The position numbers were made by a program, and so were the translations under genes. DNA of 62,340 nt from Desulfobulbaceae bacterium (GTDB lineage: Bacteria; Desulfobacterota; Desulfobulbia; Desulfobulbales; SURF-16): contig JALNXE010000012.1 in NCBI GenBank assembly GCA_023230525.1, positions 1 to 62,340 on the forward strand, given 5' to 3'. Of this stretch, positions 16,508 through 24,137 are shown piece after piece; position 1 is the stretch's first letter; each line of letters begins with the position of its first letter. The notes below the pieces were generated by a model, which made no database searches, was not told where the DNA came from, and worked only from the letters and a program-made list of their open reading frames with translations.

Positions 16508-16544
16508 TGAATTGCGGATTGCGGAATTCGGATTGCTGATTTAA
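16508..16544 (+). repeat. GGATTGC-type heptad array
   Basis: Tandem 7-base units (GGATTGC, GGAATTC, GGATTGC with variants) directly follow the stop of the His-rich gene. It is a single arm without an obvious inverted partner, and a third sequence class of heptad repeat in this window. Confidence 0.55.
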
Positions 16545-16613
16545 CATCCGGTCCGGAGGAAGATACTGGTGGTGCGTTGTTCTCTCACGCTTCTGCCTGT
16601 TGCCTTGCCGGAA

Positions 16614-17240
16614 TCAACCCCGGAAAATGGGCAGTCCGGGGATCTCCATGAAGCTCTGCACATGGTATTCGGCATCCAGTGCCGGGTTTTTAAAGGCGAT
16701 CATTTTCATGCCCACGCTGTTGGCGTGCTGCCGGTCAATAATGGAATCGCCGATGTAGACGGCCTGGTCCACGGCCAGGGAAAAATGGTTGAGAATGGCA
16801 TGCAGGGCATCGGGGTAAGGCTTGGGGCGTTTCACGTCAAAGGCGGTGACCACCATGCCGAAATAGGATGACAGTCCGAAGATATCGAGAATACTGCGCA
16901 TGGTGGTGGTGCGGTTGGTGCTGATGGCTTTCTCGTATGCCGGGGTGAGATAGTCAAGAAATTCAATCAGGTCCGGTTCCATGTTCATATACTGCAGAAA
17001 CGGCTGATAATCGAGATCCGCCCGGTATCTTTCCGCCTTGTCGATGTCATCCGGGTAGTGGCGCAGAATATGGCGGACCGAATCCATCACGTTGTGGATG
17101 TGCACATATTCCAGCTCCTCGTCGTCCATCGGCGGATGGCCGAGGGCCGTCAGGATGGTATTATAATACATTTTATTGGCGTTTTTTGAGTCAAACATGA
17201 CGCCGTCGCAATCAAATATAACAAGTTTCAGTTCTGGCAT
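16614..17240 (-). CDS. HAD-superfamily phosphatase (Gph/PGM-like)
   Basis: 208 aa. Motif I is VIFDCDGVMFDSKNAN, with the nucleophile Asp10 and Asp12. An alpha-helical cap of the phosphoglycolate/beta-phosphoglucomutase type follows (about residues 18-95), then motif II ISTNRTT, motif III KRPKPYPDAL and motif IV YIGDSIIDRQHA. The substrate is a phosphorylated small molecule that cannot be named from sequence. The gene diverges from nadB across element R3. Confidence 0.88.
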   Translation of the reverse strand: MPELKLVIFDCDGVMFDSKNANKMYYNTILTALGHPPMDDEELEYVHIHNVMDSVRHILRHYPDDIDKAERYRADLDYQPFLQYMNMEPDLIEFLDYLTPAYEKAISTNRTTTMRSILDIFGLSSYFGMVVTAFDVKRPKPYPDALHAILNHFSLAVDQAVYIGDSIIDRQHANSVGMKMIAFKNPALDAEYHVQSFMEIPGLPIFRG

Positions 17241-17274
17241 TTTTTTCGTTCATTATGGTGAAAGTGAATTTTCA

Positions 17275-17359
17275 AGAGGAGCCAGAAGTTAGGAGCCAGG
17301 AGACGGAATGACTGATCACTTCAGCATTCTTCTGTCTCCTGGCTACTCCTGGCTTCTGC
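17275..17359. repeat. Heptad inverted-repeat element R3 (GTCA/GCCA type)
   Basis: Left arm 17275-17307 (contains GAAGTTAGGAGCCAGGAGAC). Right arm 17324-17359 (contains TCTGTCTCCTGGCTACTCCT). The spacer is about 15 bases. It sits between the divergent HAD and nadB genes, where their promoters should be. Confidence 0.8.
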
Positions 17360-17386
17360 TCATTAAATTAAACCTAAAGACAAACC

Positions 17387-19003
17387 ATGACATTGGCAAC
17401 AGATTTTCTCGTTATCGGCTCCGGAATTTCCGGTCTTTCCTTTGCCCTCAAGGCCGCCCGTCTCGGCCAGGTCACCCTGGTCACCAAAAAAAACCGGGTG
17501 GACACGGCCACCAATCTTGCCCAGGGAGGAATCGCCGCGGTGCTGTCCGCCGATGACTCCTATGAAATGCATATCGCCGATACCCTGAAGGCCGGGGCCG
17601 GGCTGTGCAACGAAGAGGTGGTGCGCCTGGTGGTGGAAACCGGACCGGAAAGGGTGCGCGAACTCATGGCCCTTGGCGTGGACTTTACCCGTCAGGAGTC
17701 GGATAGTTCCCTGCTCGATCTGGGCCGGGAGGGGGGCCATTCGGCCCGGCGCATCGCCCATGCCCGGGATCTCACCGGCCGGGAGATCGAGCGGGGACTT
17801 TTGGCCAAGGTGGCTGCCAATGATCGTATCACGGTCCTGGAAAACCATCTCGCGGTTGACCTGCTGATTGCCTCCAAGGCGGGAATTGCGGTCAGCGGAC
17901 CCTTCCCGGACCGCTGTCTCGGGGCTTACATCCTGGACAGGGACGATCATTCCATCACCCCGTATCTGGCCAAGACAACCGTGCTCTGCACCGGCGGCAC
18001 CGGCAAGGTGTATCTCTTCACCACCAATCCCGATATTGCCACGGGTGACGGCATTGCCATGGCCTACCGGGCCGGGGCCAGGGTGGCCAATCTGGAGTTC
18101 GTCCAGTTTCACCCGACCTGCCTCTACCACCCCCTGGCCAAAAATTTTCTGATTTCCGAAGCGGTGCGGGGTGAAGGCGCCCGTCTCGTGGATAAAAACG
18201 GCACCCCGTTCATGCTGAAATATGATCCCCGCGGCGATCTGGCCACCAGGGATGAGGTGGCCAGGGCCATCGATTCCGAGATGAAAAGCAGCGGTGATGA
18301 TAACGTCTTTCTAGATATCACGCATAAGCCGGCTGATTTTGTCAAAAAACGGTTTCCCAATATCTACCGGACCTGCCTGTCCTACGGCATTGATATCACC
18401 CGGCAGCCGATTCCGGTGGTGCCCGCCGCCCATTACATGTGCGGCGGGGTGCTGACCGACACCATGGGCCGCACCTCCCTGGAAAATCTCTTCGCCTTTG
18501 GCGAGACGGCCTGCACCGGCCTGCATGGCGGCAACCGGCTGGCCAGCAACTCCCTGCTTGAGGCGGTTGTTTTTGCCCATCAGGCCTTTCTGCAGTGTGA
18601 GCGTGACTGGCCGGAACTGCAGCGGCGCGAGCACCCGCAGGTGACGGGCTGGTCTGCCGGCCATGCCGAAAGAATTGAGGAATGCGTGCTGATCAGCCAC
18701 AACTGGGACCAGATCCGCCGGCTGATGTGGAATTACGTGGGCATCGTCCGCTCCGAGAAAAGGCTGAATCTGGTGTGCAAGCGCATGAAGCCCATTCTGG
18801 CCGAGGTGGCCCAGCATTTCCGTGATTACCTGCTGACCCCGGATCTCATTGAACTGAGAAATATCGCCCTGATCGCCGAGCTGATCGTCAAGAGCGCCCT
18901 GATCCGCAAGGAATCAAGGGGCCTGCATTACATGGTGGAATACCCCGAACGGGATGATGTGAACTGGTTGAAGGATACGGTCCTGCAGAAGAAGAATGGC
19001 TGA
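17387..19003 (+). CDS. nadB: L-aspartate oxidase
   Basis: 538 aa, full length. It oxidises L-aspartate to iminoaspartate, the first step of de novo NAD synthesis, using FAD. The N-terminal FAD motif is FLVIGSGISGLSFALKAA. The substrate loop GREGGHSARRIAHARDLTG and the capping domain follow, with HPTCLYHP and later GLHGGNRLASNSLLEAVVF in the FAD domain. The C-terminal three-helix domain ends DDVNWLKDTVLQ. nadA and nadC are not adjacent. A GGGGCGG palindrome follows the stop. Confidence 0.97.
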   Translation: MTLATDFLVIGSGISGLSFALKAARLGQVTLVTKKNRVDTATNLAQGGIAAVLSADDSYEMHIADTLKAGAGLCNEEVVRLVVETGPERVRELMALGVDFTRQESDSSLLDLGREGGHSARRIAHARDLTGREIERGLLAKVAANDRITVLENHLAVDLLIASKAGIAVSGPFPDRCLGAYILDRDDHSITPYLAKTTVLCTGGTGKVYLFTTNPDIATGDGIAMAYRAGARVANLEFVQFHPTCLYHPLAKNFLISEAVRGEGARLVDKNGTPFMLKYDPRGDLATRDEVARAIDSEMKSSGDDNVFLDITHKPADFVKKRFPNIYRTCLSYGIDITRQPIPVVPAAHYMCGGVLTDTMGRTSLENLFAFGETACTGLHGGNRLASNSLLEAVVFAHQAFLQCERDWPELQRREHPQVTGWSAGHAERIEECVLISHNWDQIRRLMWNYVGIVRSEKRLNLVCKRMKPILAEVAQHFRDYLLTPDLIELRNIALIAELIVKSALIRKESRGLHYMVEYPERDDVNWLKDTVLQKKNG

Positions 19004-19012
19004 TGGCTGAAA

Positions 19013-19070
19013 GGGGCGGTTCGCGAACCGCCCCTACTCCTCCCAGGGCAGGCACAAGGCCAGCCCTCCT
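19013..19070. repeat. GC-rich extragenic palindromes after nadB
   Basis: A perfect 22-base palindrome GGGGCGGTTCGCGAACCGCCCC (19013-19034, quoted as two 11-base halves) is followed by a second, imperfect stem of the GGGCAGGC-ACAA-GGCCAGCCC kind (19046-19066). Both resemble widely dispersed extragenic palindromes and could end transcription, although no T-run follows. Confidence 0.65.
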
Positions 19071-19106
19071 ACATCTCCTCACTCCTTACTTTTCACTTCT
19101 CACTTC
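19064..19106 (-). repeat. Heptad array R8 (GTGA type, single arm)
   Basis: TCCTCAC/TCCTTAC/TTTTCAC units immediately precede the stop codon of the convergent pentapeptide gene (19109). It has only one arm; the palindromes above take the place of the other. Confidence 0.6.
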
Positions 19107-19108
19107 GA

Positions 19109-20362
19109 TCAAAACAGGCCGAAGAGGGATTTCTTCTTTTCTTCCTCTTTTTTCTCGCTGCCGGAATCATTGGCAGCGGGGGTGTAGCCCTGGACGGAGT
19201 CGAAATTGGTTCGCTGGATCACCGCATCGGTCAGGTCGGCGTTGGTCAGGTCTGCCTTGTAAAACATGGTTTTGACAAGATAACTGCCTTTCAGGCTGGC
19301 CCCGCTTAAATCCGCTTCGCTCAGATTGGCCCAGTGCAGATTGGCCTGGCCCAGATCGGCATTTTTCAGCACGGCGCTGGCGAGAACGGCATCCACCAGT
19401 CTTGCCTTGGTGAGACTGGCCCCTTCCAGATTGGCATCCTCCAGGTTCGCGCCCTCCAGATTGGCGCCCTCCAGATTGGCGCCGGAGAGATCCGCGCCCT
19501 CCAGGTCTGCCCCGGAAAGTTTGGCGCCCGCCAAGGAGGCCTTTTTCAGATTGGCATTTTTGAGAAAGGCGCCGGACAGATCGGTGCCGGACAGATCTGC
19601 CTGTTCAAGGTCCGCATTTTTCAGGCTGGCCTTCTGCAGATTCTGACTGGTGAGATCACAGTGCACGCATTCCTTTTCATCCAGCAGATGGGTCATCTCC
19701 CTGGAAAGGGGAGCGGGCGGGGCTGCGTAATCCCCCATTGCTTCCTGGGGTTGTTCGCCATCACCCTTGAACAGGCCGAACTTCCACCAGCTGTCTTGCC
19801 TGGCGCCGGTATCATCCTGGGAGGGCGAGGTGCCGGGGTCCGGTATCACCTGGGTGCGGTTGGTCTCCGGTTCCGGAATAACCTCTGAGCGGACGCTGCT
19901 GCCCGGCATGGCCTGGCCCAGCCCAACGCCGCTGATTACCTGTTGTTCCTGCTCCCCGCCGGCCACGGTGAAGGTGGATTCCAGCCCCCCGTCCGCCCGG
20001 AACATCTTGAAGCCGTCATCCATTTTAAAAACGCTGTAACACTGCATGTCCCGGTTGGCCCATTGGTCATAGCGGAGGCAGAGGGTGTTGTCCTGGTCGA
20101 CCTTCCATTTGCCGTCGGATTTATGGCCGAGGGTATTGACGGCTGCGATTTTGCCGCTGCCGTATAAGGTGACATCCGCCTCCACCGACTTGTCCCAGCT
20201 GACGATGTGCAGGGTTTTTTCCGAGACAAGGCCGAGGATGTCGTCATAGGAGAGCTGTTTTGCGCCCTGTTCAATGGCATCTTTGGTGTGCAGGCTTTTG
20301 CTGCAGCCGGGCAGGATGATCAAAAGGACCAGTAAGAGAGAGAAGATGTGTTTGCTGTTCAT
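19109..20362 (-). CDS. Pentapeptide-repeat lipoprotein
   Basis: 417 aa from ATG 20362. The leader MNSKHIFSLLLVLLIILPGC is a lipoprotein signal with the lipobox Cys at 20; the residue after it is Ser, which favours outer-membrane sorting. The N-terminal part (about 25-165) is unassigned. A Ser/Glu/Gln-rich linker follows, then from about residue 230 some thirty A(D/N)LXX pentapeptides (for example ADLEGADLSGANLEGANLEG), which form a right-handed beta-helix. The C-terminus is acidic/Lys-rich and ends LFGLF. A longer ORF to 20440 has no signal character. The function is unknown, perhaps a surface scaffold. Confidence 0.85.
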   Translation of the reverse strand: MNSKHIFSLLLVLLIILPGCSKSLHTKDAIEQGAKQLSYDDILGLVSEKTLHIVSWDKSVEADVTLYGSGKIAAVNTLGHKSDGKWKVDQDNTLCLRYDQWANRDMQCYSVFKMDDGFKMFRADGGLESTFTVAGGEQEQQVISGVGLGQAMPGSSVRSEVIPEPETNRTQVIPDPGTSPSQDDTGARQDSWWKFGLFKGDGEQPQEAMGDYAAPPAPLSREMTHLLDEKECVHCDLTSQNLQKASLKNADLEQADLSGTDLSGAFLKNANLKKASLAGAKLSGADLEGADLSGANLEGANLEGANLEDANLEGASLTKARLVDAVLASAVLKNADLGQANLHWANLSEADLSGASLKGSYLVKTMFYKADLTNADLTDAVIQRTNFDSVQGYTPAANDSGSEKKEEEKKKSLFGLF

Positions 20363-20452
20363 ATTTTTTGGTTGGCTTAATTTGAGAGAGGCAAAGCGGA
20401 AAATACAAAGCAAAATACCATTAACAGCCGGCCCCGTCAACCGGTCAAACCA

Positions 20453-22567
20453 TCAGCCCGCGTTCTTCAGGGTTTTCACCAGCTCCTGGATGTCCGTGAT
20501 GGGCAGGCTGCAGGCCAGGTTGCGGCAGACATGGGCGCAGGCCTTGCCATTCTGCGGGGCAAGACCCGCGGCAGAGGGAATTTTTTCGCCTAAAAACCGC
20601 TGGCCCGGGCCGCCGTCGGCCAGCATCAGCGTGGCATACGGCAGAAAGATGGCATGCACGGCGGCGAGCATGGCCCTGGTATCCGGCGCTTCGGGCAGGC
20701 CGGCGATGATGATCTGCTCAGGCTGGTGCCGGTAGAAATCCAGGGCAACCAGCATCAGGGGCATGGCCGTGGGGTTTTCGTTGATCTGGGCGGCGAAGGC
20801 GTCGATGGTGTTGCGGGCCCGCTGCCGCCAGTCCTCATTGACCAAAGGGGCCAGCCGCAGCAGATTAAGCGCTGCCACGGAATTTGCCGCCGGCTCCGCC
20901 CCGTCATAATCCCCCTTCATCCGCAGCAGCAGGCTCGCATCCTGGTCCGTGGTCTCAAAAAAGCCGCCGCCCGCCTCATCTGCGAAAAGCTCGATCTGTT
21001 TGCGGGTAAGGTCGATGGCCCGCTGCAGGTAGATGACGGCAAAGGATGCCCCATAGAGATCAAGCAGGCCCTGGACGAAAAAGGCGTAATCGTCGAGGTG
21101 GGCGGCCAGCCCGGCCTCGCCCTGGCGATAGCGGCGCAGCAGGGTGCCGCTGCCGGGATTGAAAAGGGTGGCCAGGATAAAATCAGCGGAGCGCTGGGCC
21201 GCCTGGAGATAGACACTGTTGCCGGTGATCTGATACCCCTTGGCCAGGGCGGAGATCATCAGGCCGTTCCAGGCGCAGAGGACCTTGTCATCCAGGTGGG
21301 GCCGGGGTCTTTTGGCCCGGACCAGGGCAAGCTGCTCCCTGGCCGCGGCTAATACCGTGGCGGCGTCCTCTTCGCTGCGGCCGCAATGTGCCGCGGTTTC
21401 CGCCAGGGTGTGGGCCGCGTAAAGGATATTTTTGCCGGTGAATTCGTCCAGCGGATCAGCCAGGGCATTGCCCAGGGCCTCAACCCCATAGTGGAAGTTG
21501 AAAATTGCCGCGGCTTCACTGCCGAGTACTTCCGTGATCTCCCGCGCCTGCCAGGTATAAAAGGCGCCTTCGCCGTGTTTGCCCGGCTCCTCCGGCTCGG
21601 CGCTGTCTGCGTCCTCGGCGGAAAAGAAGCCGCCTGCAGCATCGGTCATATCCCGCCGCACATAATCCAGGGTCTCGGTGCCGATGCGGCAAAAAAAAGG
21701 ATCGCCGCTGATCTGAAAGGCTTCAAAGTAGGCTACGGCAAGCAGGGCCTGATCATAGAGCATTTTTTCAAAGTGGGGGACCCGCCACTGGTCATCCACC
21801 GAATAGCGGTGAAAGCCGCCGCCCAGCAGATCATACATGCCGCCCTTTGCCATGCGGCGCAGGGTGTCCAGGGTCATGAGCCGGGCCTGGCCGTCATCCC
21901 GGCCCAGGCCGTGGCGCAGCAGAAAATAAAAGGTCACCGGCCGGGGAAACTTGGGGGCCGGGCCGAAACCGCCGAATTTCCGGTCATAGCTGCTGCGGAG
22001 CTGGCCGAAAGCGGCGTCAGGCACCCCTGGCTCGACCTTGCCCTGCTCCCGGGCGGTTGCCAGGCTCTGCAGATGGGTGGCCATGGAGGCGGCGGCCTGC
22101 CGGACGCGGCCGGGGTTACCTTGCCAGGCCTGGTGCAGGGCCTGCAGCAGGTCGAGAAAGCCCGGCCTGCCGAGGCCAGCCCGGGGCGGGAAATAGGTGC
22201 CGGCATAAAAAGGGGTGCGGTCGGGCAGGAGAAAAACGGACATGGGCCAGCCTCCGCCGCCGGTCAGGGCCAGGGTGGCGGCCATGTAAATGCGGTCGAT
22301 ATCCGGCCTTTCCTCCCGGTCAACCTTGATGCAGATGAAAAAGTCGTTGAGAAAGGCCGCTATTTCCTCATCCTCAAAGGATTCGTGGGCCATGACATGG
22401 CACCAGTGGCAGGTGGAGTAGCCGACGGAGAGAAAAATCGGCTTGTTTTCCCGGCTGGCCCTGGCAAAGGCCTCTTCCCCCCAGGGCAGCCACTGCACCG
22501 GGTTGTAAGCGTGCTGCAGCAGGTAGGGGCTCTTTTCGTTGATCAGGCGGTTTGGTTGTTTTTCCAT
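20453..22567 (-). CDS. DUF255 thioredoxin-domain protein (YyaL/SSP411 family)
   Basis: 704 aa, the usual family length. The N-terminus MEKQPNRLINEKSPYLLQHA and the following PVQWLPWGEEAF are diagnostic. A thioredoxin-like domain (about residues 20-150) has the motif STCHWCHVM (CxxC) and KVDREERPDID. The rest is an (alpha/alpha)6 six-hairpin-glycosidase-like barrel (VPHFEKMLYDQALL, DDKVLCAWNGLMISALAKG, HLDDYAFFVQGLLDLY). The biochemical activity of this family is not established. It seems to be monocistronic. Confidence 0.93.
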   Translation of the reverse strand: MEKQPNRLINEKSPYLLQHAYNPVQWLPWGEEAFARASRENKPIFLSVGYSTCHWCHVMAHESFEDEEIAAFLNDFFICIKVDREERPDIDRIYMAATLALTGGGGWPMSVFLLPDRTPFYAGTYFPPRAGLGRPGFLDLLQALHQAWQGNPGRVRQAAASMATHLQSLATAREQGKVEPGVPDAAFGQLRSSYDRKFGGFGPAPKFPRPVTFYFLLRHGLGRDDGQARLMTLDTLRRMAKGGMYDLLGGGFHRYSVDDQWRVPHFEKMLYDQALLAVAYFEAFQISGDPFFCRIGTETLDYVRRDMTDAAGGFFSAEDADSAEPEEPGKHGEGAFYTWQAREITEVLGSEAAAIFNFHYGVEALGNALADPLDEFTGKNILYAAHTLAETAAHCGRSEEDAATVLAAAREQLALVRAKRPRPHLDDKVLCAWNGLMISALAKGYQITGNSVYLQAAQRSADFILATLFNPGSGTLLRRYRQGEAGLAAHLDDYAFFVQGLLDLYGASFAVIYLQRAIDLTRKQIELFADEAGGGFFETTDQDASLLLRMKGDYDGAEPAANSVAALNLLRLAPLVNEDWRQRARNTIDAFAAQINENPTAMPLMLVALDFYRHQPEQIIIAGLPEAPDTRAMLAAVHAIFLPYATLMLADGGPGQRFLGEKIPSAAGLAPQNGKACAHVCRNLACSLPITDIQELVKTLKNAG

Positions 22568-22579
22568 GGTGGTGTTGGG

Positions 22580-23020
22580 GAGGAGTCAGGAGTCAGGAGA
22601 CAGAATTCAGGAGCCGGCATGCAGCAGGGCAGCCATATACGACCCCAGTAATTTACTGATCTCTTCAAGTTGCTCTGTTAAATTTTTGTTTTCGCCATAG
22701 CCGAGATCGTTGGCTAAGATCAGATAATACCGGCACTCTTCCAGCGATCCTTGGGCTATATTAAGAAATCGCACCTTGTCCGGTTTTGTTCTTTTTTTGA
22801 ATCCCTCGGCAATATTGGCGGGAATGGAAACAGCCGCACGTCGCGTCTGAGACGTAAGCCCGTAAAGTTCGCTTTGCGGAAAATTGCTGCTGTAAGCATA
22901 AAGTGACAAAACAAATGCATGCGCCTTCTGCCAGACGATAAGGTCTTCAAATCGTTTTGTCGGTTCTCGGCTCATTCTGTCTTCCAACTCCTGTCTCCTG
23001 TCTTCTAACCCCTGACTCCT
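22580..23020. mobile_element. Heptad inverted-repeat element R4 enclosing a four-helix-bundle gene
   Basis: Left arm 22580-22614 contains GGAGTCAGGAGTCAGGAGAC, then AGAATTCAGGAG. Right arm 22974-23020 contains TTCTGTCTTCCAACTCCTG and TCTCCTGTCTTCTAACCCCTGACTCC. The arms are in opposite orientation and the only content between them is the four-helix-bundle gene. Its start codon falls in the inner edge of the right arm and its stop codon in the left arm. The arms match those of the gene-less elements R2, R3, R6 and R7. Naming it a mobile element is inference; no transposase is present. Confidence 0.5.
22607..22975 (-). CDS. Four-helix-bundle protein (S23/IVP, 23S rRNA intervening-sequence type)
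   Basis: 122 aa from ATG 22975. It is typical of the S23/IVP family: FEDLIVWQKAHAFVLSLYAY, ELYGLTSQTRRAAVSIPANI, AEGFKKRT, FLNIAQGSLEECRYYLILA, and a final helix LTEQLEEISKLLGSYMAAL. These proteins form pentameric barrels related to Avd of diversity-generating retroelements, and in some species they are encoded inside 23S rRNA intervening sequences. Here no rRNA is present: the gene lies between inverted heptad arms. TGA (22607-22609) lies in the left arm. A TTG twelve bases upstream is an alternative start. The role is unknown. Confidence 0.9.
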   Translation of the reverse strand: MSREPTKRFEDLIVWQKAHAFVLSLYAYSSNFPQSELYGLTSQTRRAAVSIPANIAEGFKKRTKPDKVRFLNIAQGSLEECRYYLILANDLGYGENKNLTEQLEEISKLLGSYMAALLHAGS

Positions 23021-23781
23021 TCCCCCTCCAGCACCAGCTCGATGGGCTGATGGTCCGAGCTTCTGATATGGTAATGGCAGGAGGCGGACACGATTTTCAG
23101 GCCGCGGACAAAAACATGGTCCAGGACCTGGCCGAAATAACGGGAGCGGCGGTCCGGTTGGAAGGTGGCCAGATCCATGTGCAGGTTGCCGGTCATCTCC
23201 CGGAGAAAGTCGGTCCGGCTGGCCAGCCAGGTGTTGAAATCCCCGCCGAGCAGGATAGGGCCGTCATGGCTGTCAAGTTCCGCTTCCAGTTGCCGCATCT
23301 GCCGTTTGAATTTGTTTATCCGCACAAAATTGATGGCGTGGACATTGAGAACCAGCAGTTCCCGGTCGCTGAATTCCAGGGCATACCTGGTGCCGATGGC
23401 CATTTTCGGCAGCCGCACCAGCGGCTCGTACACCGGGGAGCGGAGAAAGAAAAGGCTGCGGGGGTTGGCGCGGCAGCCTGTCATGACGCCGATGTCAACG
23501 GCGTCCAGCCGCCGGGTGAAACCGGCGGCCAGGTCCCAGCGCAGATCAGGGGTCTGCTGGAGAATATTGAGCATGGCGGGCCGCAGGAAAGCCTCCTGCA
23601 GCAGCACCAGGTCCTTGCCGTGCAGCAGCTGCTGGAAATCCGCGGCCCATTGAAGTTTTTTTGCCTTGTGGATATTCCAGACCAGCACCGAAAAACGGCG
23701 GCTGATGGCCGGCTCGGAGGTTCGTCCGAAAGAGGAGAGTACATTGGCCCGTTTCGGTATGGTGTGGGTGATGCCATTCAT
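23005..23781 (-). CDS. Endonuclease/exonuclease/phosphatase (EEP) family protein
   Basis: 258 aa from ATG 23781 (a GTG six codons upstream is also in frame; neither has a clear ribosome-binding site). The EEP motifs in order are VLVWNIHKAKK, LLQEAFL, a central GTRYALEF strand, VLNVHAINF, LGGDFNTW and DHVFVRG, ending with SSDHQPIEL. The DNase I fold with a metal site is complete. Substrates in this superfamily range from DNA to phospholipids and inositol phosphates; I cannot choose. The last codons and TAG stop come from the right arm of element R4. Confidence 0.88.
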   Translation of the reverse strand: MNGITHTIPKRANVLSSFGRTSEPAISRRFSVLVWNIHKAKKLQWAADFQQLLHGKDLVLLQEAFLRPAMLNILQQTPDLRWDLAAGFTRRLDAVDIGVMTGCRANPRSLFFLRSPVYEPLVRLPKMAIGTRYALEFSDRELLVLNVHAINFVRINKFKRQMRQLEAELDSHDGPILLGGDFNTWLASRTDFLREMTGNLHMDLATFQPDRRSRYFGQVLDHVFVRGLKIVSASCHYHIRSSDHQPIELVLEGEGVRG

Positions 23782-23799
23782 GGGAAGATATTCTAACAC

Positions 23800-24137
23800 A
23801 AATATGATGAGGCGTTAGCAATTATTCATGCGGCAATGGTAAAAAAAACTCGGGTGCGAGCGAACAGCCTGGCGGCAGATTGCGGGGAAAAACCGAATAA
23901 AATATGGCAGGAAAGGACTCAAGTGCGATTATTTCTTGCCAAATGCCGCGGATTGCGGTAAGAAATAAGAGGTTCAATATGAATCGAATATTGTCAGATG
24001 CTTACGGTCTTTTCGCGGGGGGGATAGAAATTATTTCCGGGAAAAGGCACGGGGCGCCTGACGGTATGGGGATGGGTTCCATGGTGGAGCCCGCTTTTTA
24101 TCATTCATCTTTCTTACAAGAGAAAAGGAGATTTAAG
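23800..24137 (+). promoter_or_regulatory. Long leader region of the porin gene
   Basis: About 340 bases without a gene. It contains a 12-pair hairpin, TTATTTCTTGCC (23929-23940) with GGTAAGAAATAA (23957-23968), and a second GC-rich structured stretch (24040-24100). No known riboswitch motif was recognised. An in-frame extension of the porin ORF through this region is judged not coding. Confidence 0.35.

Noticed and set aside
19326..19660. Apparent tandem DNA repeat in the pentapeptide gene
   Set aside because: The periodicity is 15 bases and follows from the repeated A(D/N)LXX codons, not from a non-coding repeat array.
22574..23020. CRISPR array or rRNA intervening sequence at the four-helix-bundle gene
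   Set aside because: The units are contiguous 7-mers without unique spacers and no 23S rRNA sequence surrounds the gene.
24000..24137. N-terminal extension of the porin ORF to 23904
   Set aside because: A canonical signal peptide and ribosome-binding site start at 24138, and the extension has no domain character.
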